A DNA stretch of 64,000 bases from assembly GCA_963576735.1 (NCBI GenBank), contig OY755170.1, positions 16,166,875 to 16,230,874 of the forward strand, in the 5' to 3' direction. Source of the stretch: Bedellia somnulentella (taxonomy: Eukaryota; Arthropoda; Insecta; Lepidoptera; Bedelliidae). The first letter of the stretch is position 1. The number at the start of each line of letters is the position of its first letter. Positions 55,981-64,000 of the stretch are shown piece after piece. The notes beneath the pieces were generated by a model. The model saw nothing but the letters and a program-made list of their open reading frames with translations, was not told the DNA's origin and did not search any database. Position numbers and translations under genes: made by a program.

Positions 55981-56558
55981 TGTGGCGACCGCTAGACGGC
56001 GAACTCACTCGCATACTAGCAGCGTCATAAAAAATCGTACATCGCGGTATCGAAATGTTTCTCTAGCTAAGCATAAATACAAATTCAAAGTTGGTACACA
56101 GCAGGGTGTACTGGCCAGTATATCTTTGCTGTTCCCACAGTGGTGACCCCATCAACTACATGACGAATCTTTCTACTACATTTCTCAATCTACCCACATC
56201 TTATACTCCTCGCTTACCTTACCAAACTACTCGACTCACCTGACCGAGCATCTACTGGCACGCTACTCTGCCTCACTGCTCACACGAAACTCTACTACTA
56301 GACGGCGAACTCGCTCGCACACTAGTCCCTCTCTACTATATATTGGTAACAGGTACCTCCTAGCTCTTCGATATCGTCTATCGACTAGGAGGGGAGTACT
56401 GTGGCGACCGCTAGACGGCGAACTCACTCGCATTCTAGCAGCGTCATAAAAAATCGTACATCGCGGTATCGAAATGTTTCTCTAGCTAAGCATAAATACA
56501 AATTCAAAGTTGGTACACAGCAGGGTGTACTGGCCAGTATATCTTTGCTGTTCCCACA
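55981..56558. mobile_element. Miniature LTR retrotransposon (TRIM-like), very young
   Basis: Two 159-bp direct repeats (55981-56139 and 56400-56558) begin TGTGGCGACC and end GTTCCCACA. I find one difference between them (CGCATACTAG against CGCATTCTAG). After the left repeat comes GTGGTGACCCC, a plausible primer-binding site; before the right one is AGGAGGGGAG, a polypurine tract. ATAT flanks both sides. The 260-bp interior has no coding capacity. An inverted paralogue at 47327-47335 shows the empty site. Confidence 0.85.
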
Positions 56559-56751
56559 ATATTCTCATTTTTGAACATAGAAACTTGGTACAAAATGGTT
56601 TGTTCCATGATTCTTATGAATAATTAGAAAGGTTTTTTGAAACTTACCCCCTAAGGGCTTGAAATATAGTATACAGATGTTTGACATTTCTGTATCTAGA
56701 AATTTGGAACTTGATGCAATTGACTAATATAACCACTACAAAAAGGAATAA

Positions 56752-56966
56752 ATGAGGAAACTCACATGGCTGAGTTGTACTTAGTCATGTGACAGTGTAT
56801 CCGTACAAAACAGCGATAGGCCTGCCCCTATAACGTGAGTACACTGTCCATGCAAAACGTGGGTACTCTGAACACCAGGGGACAAAGTCACGTGATGTTC
56901 AGAAGTATTAGTAACTCTGCCAACCCTTTCGGGAATATTTGGCCTGTACGTTTATGTTATGATATG
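56752..56966 (+). mobile_element. 5'-truncated SINE-A copy
   Basis: GAGGAAACTCACATGGCTGA through GGGAATATTTGGCC to a TTTATGTTATGATATGT tail. Confidence 0.7.
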
Positions 56967-56999
56967 TAAAAAGGAATATATGAAATCATTCATGAGTAT

Positions 57000-57295
57000 A
57001 TACTAACGGCTTTAAATCCCAAAAAAGGGTAGCCACAGCTTCAGGGATAGTAATTCTTTATCCACTTTTGGAAGTTGAATGGGGAAAAGGTAGTTAAATA
57101 AGTCTCCAACTGCATCGCACAATAATCGCTTAAAAAGCCTCAATGTTCTGTATATCTATTACAACGCCCGCGGGAATATAAATATAAAAAAAAACAGATA
57201 TTAAGATAGTCTTTTGGTAATTTGGATGTAAACCGGATGCAAAAAATGCAGTCCACGCGGACGCAGTCGCGGGCAAAAAGCTAGTACAAAATATA
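57000..57295 (-). mobile_element. Inverted copy of the start of the 46833 repeat, with nested SINE-B
   Basis: The minus strand begins TACTAGCTTTTTGCCCGCGA at 57295 and passes into a degraded SINE-B (57000-57125), in the same order as 46833-47160. Confidence 0.65.
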
Positions 57296-57299
57296 ATAA

Positions 57300-57880
57300 T
57301 GAAATTAACATTTAAGCGGGTTCGATAAAGCAAACGTAATCATTTTGATTGATATTGATATCAGCAACAGGAAGATTTATGGTAAGTTATATTATTACTA
57401 GTGGACCATCCAGGCTTGGCACGGGTAGTGTTATAATTTAAATATACGCTTCATAATACCGCCTGTGGCGTATATTTAAATTATAATATGCGGCGGTAAG
57501 GTTGTAGGGTTCCATTGTTTAAATATTTTTTATGAGATAACAAAGTATTCTATGTTTGCCTCTTCGTTCAAAAACGCCTAGCCATAAAATTATTTGCCAA
57601 ATCGGTTTTTCCGATTATGAGTTATAAATAGTGTAAGTAACACGACTTTCTATGTATATATATATATATATATATTAATAACAAACACTGAAATTGAAAT
57701 AAATGAACTACTAAATGATTGCAGCAGGCAGCGTATGTTGGATAATTTAGAAGACGCATGAAAACAGAGTGAATAAAATATGGAACTTACCTACTCGGAA
57801 AAATATTAGATTATGTGATCGAGTGATAAATAGAGTTATTTGTTAAAAGTGCTGTGAAAAACGATATTGTAAATAGTTAG
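57300..57880. other. No gene; short palindromic and (TA)n sequence
   Basis: 57434-57488 contains TATAATTTAAATATACGC and its inverse about 30 bp apart. 57652-57675 is a TA run. Confidence 0.4.
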
Positions 57881-58060
57881 AAAACGGAATGTTAGGATGT
57901 TTTGAGCACATAGACAGGGTCGATGAAAGTAGATTGGAGAAAGACAGATATGCAGCCAATGTCGATGGTATGATAAAGCAGGAGAGAACAGCTACGAGAT
58001 TGATACAAGCAAAGTGACGATCGTGTCTCTGCTCACCCCAATGGGGGCTATCGATGTAAG
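57880..58060 (+). pseudogene. RTE-like fragment in GRP-D intron 1
   Basis: GAATGTTAGGATGTTTTGAG, AGATTGGAGAAAGACAGATA, GCAGCCAATGTCGATGG and AAGTGACGATCGTGTCTCTG correspond to the intron-1 fragments of A, B and C. This supports the promoter 100 bp further on belonging to the same ancestral gene unit. Confidence 0.6.
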
Positions 58061-58178
58061 CAAATTAATTTTTGTATGTATACATTAAAAATAATAGCGA
58101 GGCTTCCACACCATAAAAATTACGTTTATCTATTATACTTTTTTAATTTTGTCTTAATATAAAATAACGGTCTTACTT

Positions 58179-58239
58179 TTTGTTTCACGCTGTGGCAATG
58201 AACTGATGACTGACGCTTAAAAATTTTGCGTTATATACT
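58179..58239 (-). promoter_or_regulatory. GRP-D promoter and 28-nt non-coding exon 1 (6.3 kb upstream of exon 2)
   Basis: TATATAA starts at 58239, 33 bp from the A of TCAGT at 58206. The 28-nt exon is 58179-58206 with a GTAAGA donor (58173-58178). The acceptor CTAACTTCCCTTTTTCAG opens exon 2 (51777-51874). Sequence conserved with the other promoters continues to about 58490. Insertions have pushed promoter and coding exons apart. Confidence 0.68.
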
Positions 58240-58491
58240 AAACCTCTTCGCTAAACACGCCGTACGACTCCGAACTTTGTTTAAATTTTTTTCCTAATTT
58301 AAGATTTTAAACAAAAATATTATCACATTGAAATTAAAACATTTTTGCTTGAGATAATAATACAACCGGAAACAATGTAGCTTTCTGTACAATATTTTCA
58401 AAATAAGTTCATCTATATCTAAGATTTTTTCGGATAAACCAATAACCCTTATCTCTTTTTATTGTCTTTATACGAGATTAGACTACTAACA

Positions 58492-58595
58492 TACATACAT
58501 ACATATACTCACTTCTATAAATCCCTAGAAGGGGTAGCCAGAGCTAAGGAATTCGAAATTCCTCAGCCACTTTTGGAAATGTGAGTGGGGAAAAG
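58492..58595 (-). repeat. SINE-B 3' fragment
   Basis: CATACATACATACATATACT and GGGGTAGCCAGAGCTAAGGA match the family. It ends abruptly in GGGGAAAAGAAGATGGG and cuts off the GRP-D upstream homology. Confidence 0.7.
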
Positions 58596-58679
58596 AAGAT
58601 GGGACTACTAAATATATAACTACCACCGGGCTAATATCCCATTCCAGAATTTATCACTCTTGTACCAATTGTAGGTTTC

Positions 58680-59060
58680 ATATACAGGATGTCCCAAAAC
58701 TCGACGTCAACCAGGAGCCGGGTGAAAAGGCCATTCAAGCTGGATGTCAGAAAAATATAAAAAAAAATGTAAGTTGTATGATTTCAAAATTATAGGCATT
58801 TTTTTATAAATCGCAAAATTACACACCCTGTGACAGTCTTTTTACTCCTGTTGCCACAAATCTTAACTTTTTCCAATTATTTTTTTTGCTGTTGTATTCG
58901 AGCGCGAAGCAAACACTGCCGTACCATCTTTTTCTGGAACCGTTTCGCCGCATTTTCAGGGCCCGTTCGAGAACCTCTGGATAGGATTAAAACGCTAAAT
59001 CGCTCTCGGTAAATCAATTAATTCTGAAGTTAAGCTAATGCAAAGTTTCGCATTTATATC
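58680..59060. repeat. Possible terminal-inverted-repeat element remnant
   Basis: ACAGGATGTCCCAAAACTCG looks like a transposon end, and the following sequence is unlike its surroundings, but I could not find a matching right end. Confidence 0.3.
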
Positions 59061-60070
59061 AGAACAAGGTTTATGGAATATCTGGACTACCTGGTGACGC
59101 TCGCTGATGAGAAAACATAATGAGAGTACTGCCAAACTATAATAAGCGTATTTACGAGAAACAGAAGTCGATTAACTGTATTCTACTCAATAAATAAAAA
59201 TATTCAGTATAATAATTATTATTATTTATATACAAGCACTCAGCCGCGGCTTCGCTCACGTTATTTAGCATTAGTACCAGTAGTCGTCACTAGGTGGCGC
59301 TGGCTGTATTTTATATCCCGGTGGCGTATTTATTTACACATTTAAAAGTTTTTTTCGTGTATTTTAAAGATTTGAGAAGTCGTGGAGTTTATTTTTATTA
59401 GATTTCACAAGATAATTTAATAATAAGAAAACCCCATTTAGTTACCCATTCAATTAGTCTACGTCCTGTCAAAAAGAAGTAAAATCCCACCAAAAACATT
59501 CTGTAAAAAACAAGCCAAGTCTCGATAGAGCTGCTTGTTTATCTCTAAAAAGTAATGAAATCTCTAAAATAAGTGGAGCCAAGTCTAAGGTTCCTTACTG
59601 CGACTTATTTATTATTATTGTCAATTTTACGTGACTTGGCCATTGAACATTCTTGACACGTTTAGTATGTACAATTTTAGTTACTAAGTTATTTGCAGAT
59701 TTATTAAAATCTTCTAAATGTCTTCGCTGATTATGTAAAGTCCACTTTACAATTTTTTGTGATTCTAATATATCTTTCTTTTAGTTGTTAGAACTCTGGT
59801 GATTATTTTTATATTTCCCTTAAACTTTAATCATAATCTACTAATTACAAGTCAACGGCCAAGTCACGTAAAATCAACTTTACTCTTTCTCAACGACACA
59901 TTTATTTGAATAACGATTAATAAAACGAAAAAAGTCTTTAGCAAATAATTGGGAACACTGCATTAATTAACGTTAACGTTATGGTATACATGGACTTCCT
60001 CAATAAATGGACTATCCAACACAAAAATAATTGTTCAATTCGAACCAGTAGTTACTGAGATCGTAGCGTT
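59060..60070. other. No gene seen
   Basis: AT-rich. 59238-59260 has an RTE-like end motif (CAGCCGCGGCTTCGCTCACG). No coding frame. Confidence 0.4.
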
Positions 60071-60076
60071 CAAACA

Positions 60077-60309
60077 AACAGCCGTGGCCGAGTGGATAGG
60101 TGACTAGCTTTTCGGTCCGGAGGTTGCAGGCTCGATACCCGCTGAGGCAACATTTATATGATGAGCATAAATGATTGTCTCTTAGACTTGCATGTTCTTT
60201 ATGTGTGTTTATATATTATTAAGTATATCGTTGAGTTAGTATCCCATAATACAAGTTATACTTAGTTTGGGGCTTACTTGATCTGTGTATCAAATCAAAT
60301 AAAAAAAAA
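60077..60309 (+). mobile_element. tRNA-derived SINE (family SINE-E)
   Basis: The head AGCCGTGGCCGAGTGGATAG contains a Ser/Leu-like A box and GCAGGCTCGATACCCGC a B box. The tail part TATACTTAGTTTGGGGCTTA then CTTGATCTGTGTATC and an A-rich end fit a retroposed SINE. Single copy in this window. Confidence 0.7.
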
Positions 60310-61090
60310 TCTTATCAAAATATTCTTTATTAATTAAGCCAAGTAGGTATTATACAATATTTTCTTGAAATTATATCAATTGAAGCTAAGATGACTGTTA
60401 TTTTATCAAAAAACTGTAACAGTTTTTGACCTTCAATGTTGTTTCAAAGACATACGGTTTTGCAGTTTATTAATAAAATATCGAAAATCATTCATTGACA
60501 TCACAAATTCGTGATATGTTTTGCAAACAGCAACATTTTTATAAATCATTTCGCTTCATTTGCATGTCGCTACGTGATTTTATCGATCGATGACGTCATT
60601 AAAAATACAAAAGTTGAACAATCTTTAAAAAATCATAACTTTACAATTACTCATTTTAAATGGAAAATATTCAAATCAGTCTTTTATTTTCGTGTTTACT
60701 ATCGAATAAAAATATTTAATAAATACCAAAAAAAACTTTGCATACCGAATTACATTACAAGATTTAATATAGTAACTTTTCAAAAACACCAGTTTGCAAT
60801 ACAAATTAAGAATTAAACATTTTAAAACTTTTTACAACTACCTTCGAATAAAATTGTCAGTCGTCCATTTCTTATCAGTTAAATAATTAAGTTGCACTTG
60901 CGAAAGTCGCCTTTAATCTCAATACAAGTAAGTGGGATTTGCTATATACCAATTGTTAGGCCCATTGAGAACAAAAGAACAAAGAAGCTGAAGTATGTGT
61001 ACTGAAACTGTGAACAACTAAAATTTTTTATATTTGTTTTGTATTGCAACTTTAGTATAATTTATTATTTTAACTTTCTCAACTAGTTTT
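60310..61090. other. No gene seen
   Basis: Very AT-rich. A 101-codon open frame at 60511-60816 has a composition expected by chance and no recognisable motif. Confidence 0.4.
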
Positions 61091-61130
61091 AAGTGGTAAA
61101 TTTTAATTGTGACTTAGCGTGTGTGATGTG

Positions 61131-61151
61131 TTTGTTTGTGTGTGTGTATGT

Positions 61152-61222
<71 letters not shown>

Positions 61223-61290
61223 TGGGTCTATGTGTATGTAGTGCGATTTTGGATGTGCATGTGGGATGTATATATATATATATATATATG
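61131..61290. repeat. Microsatellites (GT)n, (GA)n and (TA)n
   Basis: 61133-61198 is mostly GT, 61199-61222 GA, and 61268-61290 TA. They lie just beyond the 3' end of the adjacent minus-strand retrotransposon and may derive from its tail. Confidence 0.85.
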
Positions 61291-62240
61291 TTAAGTGAAA
61301 AGTGATTCCGTTTGGTTATAGTCTAAACTTTTTAGCCACGTTGTTATCTTAATTTTGCACTGTTTGTAATTTAATTGATAAATATTTAAGATCTTATTTA
61401 TTTTGTTATATAACTTTGCGGATTGGCATTGATATTGCCTAGTTGCAAACCTAAACTTTATTACGCTATAGGGATTGCGCTTTTGCAAATATTTTTCATC
61501 AAATGCATTTGTTTTTTGTCTGTTAAGAATACACTGCTGAATGTACAACTTTCTAACAGTTAGAAGGTCTGCTTCAGAATAGAGCTGGTTTGTACTATAT
61601 CTTCTATTCTTAAATAATATTATTTTAAGAAGAGAGCGTTGAGCGCGCTCGATTGATAAAAATTTAGTCTTGAAAGTCCCTCCCCACACAGATATACAAT
61701 AGATCAAAACAGACTGTATTAGAGTGATATAAATGTATTTCAGCAGCTGGTATGTTGCGGTTTCGGCTATGTTGCGTAAATATTTAAACAGCCATATTAG
61801 CTTTCTGGCTCTATTAGCTACTAGATCCAATTGAGGATACCAAGATAGGTTCTGATCTAGAGTAACCCCAAGATATTTTATATTACTTACTGGTTGGAGA
61901 ATAGGGCAAGAGCAGGTGATGACGTCATTAGAGTTACAAACATGAGCTTTGATATTTAAATTTAATTTAGGCTTAGAGCATTCTCGTATTCTAAATGCTA
62001 TATAATTGGTTTTGTTGACATTTAAGGATAGTTTATTAATTTGGAGCCATTGAAGAACCTGTCTAAAACCTGATTCAGCTAATGCAAAAGTATCCTGCCA
62101 ATGAAATATAAGTGCTGTATCATCGGCGTAAGAGTAGACTCGACCGTTCAATTGATTAAGATTTGTAAAATCATTTATATACGCTAGAAACAAGGTCGGG
62201 CCTACTACACTTCCTTGGGGTATTCCATATTCAGTTGTTG
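61291..62240 (-). pseudogene. Non-LTR retrotransposon, RT C-terminal half (5'-truncated)
   Basis: The minus-strand frame enters within the RT domain at IPQGSVVGPTLFLAYINDF (about 62225) and has the catalytic YSYADDTALIF. It continues through NKTNYIAFRI, SNIKYLGVTLDQNLSW and SVLIYCISVWGG to a stop at 61291. There are no earlier domains: similarity begins abruptly beside the next element. Inferred to be a 5'-truncated insertion. Confidence 0.75.
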
Positions 62241-62259
62241 GCAGGTCCTCACTAAAACA

Positions 62260-64000
62260 TTAAGCCAACGTGCGTATAAATCTATGTTGAATAGCATCAT
62301 TCCTACAAATATATTTCTCATACAGAGGTGACCACACATTAGAGCAGTACTCAAGAATGGATCTGACGTAGGACATGTACAATACTTTCAGTGAATGAGT
62401 TGATGAGAATGACTTACAAATTCTATTTATAAAGCCTAGCATTCTATTTGCTTTATCAACGATTAAATTTATGTGGGCCTCGAATAGCATTTTGCTATCT
62501 AGTTGAACGCCTAAATCACGTATATTTGAAAACTCATTCAGGACCTTATTCCTTTTGCGTGTGAAAGTAATTTTGAATTTTTTTTTAGAAATTAACATTA
62601 ATTTATTGTTTGAACAGTACTTTTCTAATCTTGATATATCAGCTTGTAATAAAAGACAGTCATCAGTAGTGTTGATCCTAGCAAAAAATTTTAGATCATC
62701 TGCGAAAAGATTAAAGTTTGCAAATTGAAAACATTTACCTATGTCAAAAATAAAAGCATTAAAGTATAGCGGTCCCAAATGTGATCCTTGGGGAACTCCG
62801 GAGGTTACAGTATTGCATCCTATTCATCAAATATGATTCAACCCATCTCAGTAAATCACCATGAATGCCTGAGCAACTTAATTTTCTCAAGACCAGTTTA
62901 TGGAAAACTTTGTCGAATGCCTTACAGAAATCGGTGTAAATAGCATTCACTTGGCCCCCTGCATCCATTTGTCTAATAATATAATGAGTTGACTGAACAA
63001 GATTCGATTTGACTGATCGATGTTTGGTAAAACCATGCTGATATTCTGTAATATGTCTATTGATTGTCAAGTAAAGACCATCATATACTGTTTGTTCAAT
63101 TAGTTTACTAAAACAAAGCAACACAGAGACGGGTCCATAGTCCGTTGCGTTTGATTTTGATCCACCTTTGAAGATCGGGGTGATCTTTGCGGTTTTCCAA
63201 ATATCTGGAACGACTCCTTCCTTGAGAGATCTCGAAAATAAAATACTCAAAGGTAAAGCCAGCTCGTTTTGACAACGGATAATAAAAACGGGATGTGTTC
63301 CATCTAACCCACTGCCCTTGTTTATGTCTAAGTTTTTAATATACTTCAAAACGGTACTCGCAGTGGCATCTATAGTATTTACGAAGAGATCCGTATGATA
63401 AAGGCTGTTGTCGGTATTTACGCTATCTTGTTCGGCGTCGCTATCACAGTTAGTGTATACAGTGGAAAAATAATTAGAGAAACATTGTGCGACCTGCTGA
63501 GGACCGTCAGCTACCTTATCTCCATAAATAATGCTGTTGGGTACGGACTGTCGGGTTTGTTTGCTTTATACAAAAGACCAAAAAAGTTTTGGATATTCGA
63601 TTATATTACATTTCGTTTTTATAATGAACCTAGTATAATCCTGTCGTGCCGTCTTTTTTGTCTATTTTGCAATAAAGAAAACGTATCATAATCAAGTGGA
63701 TTTTTATTTAATTTGTACAACCTATGATACTTAGTTTTTTCCTTAATAACTTTACGCAGAGACGGCGAGTACCAATGAGGCGTAGTTTGAGACTTATAAT
63801 TTGTTACTGGTACATATTTATTTATTAGATCATTCAAAATTTCATAAAATTTATCAGTAGCTTGAATAACCGTTGGAAATGATAATAATTGATCCCAATC
63901 TACATCATTTAATTATTGTCGAATAATTTCGTAATTTGCTTTATAGAATTGTTTTATCACTTGTCCTTGACAGTTGGATGTTTTAGTAAAATTGCAATTT
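62260..64000 (-). pseudogene. Second non-LTR retrotransposon, 3'-interrupted, running off the window
   Basis: Minus strand. Pre-RT region near 63619-63837 (PHWYSPSLRKVIKEKTKYHR), then RT: INKGSGLDGTHP, DIWKTAKITPIFKGGS, EYQHGFTKHRSVKSNL and IYTDFCKAFDKV (62759-63349). After a frame change near 62800 come GVPQGSHLGPLYFNAF and LFADDLKFFAR, then IRDLGVQLDSKMLF and SILEYCSNVWSPLY to a stop at 62260. With at least one frameshift plus the abrupt end next to the 61291-62240 element, it is not functional. Its 5' part lies beyond 64000. Confidence 0.75.

Noticed and set aside
60511..60816. 101-codon open frame
   Set aside because: Composition typical of random AT-rich DNA, no ATG start at its first codon, no motif.
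61093..61305. 70-codon frame with poly-Cys/Val
   Set aside because: Translation of the GT/GA microsatellite.

Overview
This window looks like nuclear DNA of an insect, most likely a moth or butterfly. The evidence is a very AT-rich background, spliceosomal introns with GTAAGT-type donors, insect-type TATA plus TCAGT promoters, and a dense load of mariner, hAT, piggyBac-like, non-LTR and tRNA-derived SINE elements. There is no bacterial, plasmid or CRISPR-type content. No host gene was recognised other than one family.

That family is a tandem array of four paralogous genes, all on the minus strand. They encode secreted, extremely glycine-rich repetitive proteins and are called GRP-A to GRP-D here: A about 5693-11736, B about 17448-24857, C about 33384-38228, D about 49215-58239. 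GRP-A, B and D share one architecture. A 28-nt non-coding exon 1 lies 33 bp below a TATATAA box. Exon 2 carries the 5' UTR and the first 8 1/3 codons (MKYISLIS or MEYISLIS). A 53-nt exon 3 completes a signal peptide. One large last exon holds a short head, a tandem array of a 61-residue (183-bp) glycine-rich unit, and a cysteine-containing tail rich in VIEP/VPP motifs. Deduced lengths are about 1061, 923, 369 and 688 residues, and array sizes are about 14, 12, 3-4 and 8 units. GRP-C has lost the head and the last intron. I do not recognise a named family. By architecture they are extracellular structural proteins; silk, glue, cuticle or eggshell are possibilities that sequence alone cannot separate.

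The genes arose by block duplication at two levels. A and B share repeat spelling and flanking DNA, including a tandem duplication downstream. C and D share a different spelling and different flanks. All four carry the same promoter block and a fragment of one RTE-like retroelement in intron 1, so these predate the amplification. Because the blocks are paralogous, several later insertions have a readable empty site: an intact mariner at 30957-32247, a LINE 3' end at about 30412-30745, and a miniature LTR element at 55981-56558.

The rest is mobile DNA. Left (1-5270): duplicated non-coding blocks and SINEs. 11.7-17 kb: gypsy, RTE and transposase remnants, and hairpins. 20.6-24.1 kb: a nearly complete non-LTR retrotransposon inside GRP-B intron 1. 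26-33 kb: LINE remnants, an inverted SINE pair, a piggyBac-like element, a Tc1 fragment and the mariner. 38.5-48.3 kb: a decayed mariner, tRNA-like repeats, several inverted-repeat elements and RTE fragments. 51.9-58.2 kb (GRP-D intron 1): hAT, mini-LTR and SINE insertions. 61.3-64 kb: two abutting non-LTR retrotransposons on the minus strand.
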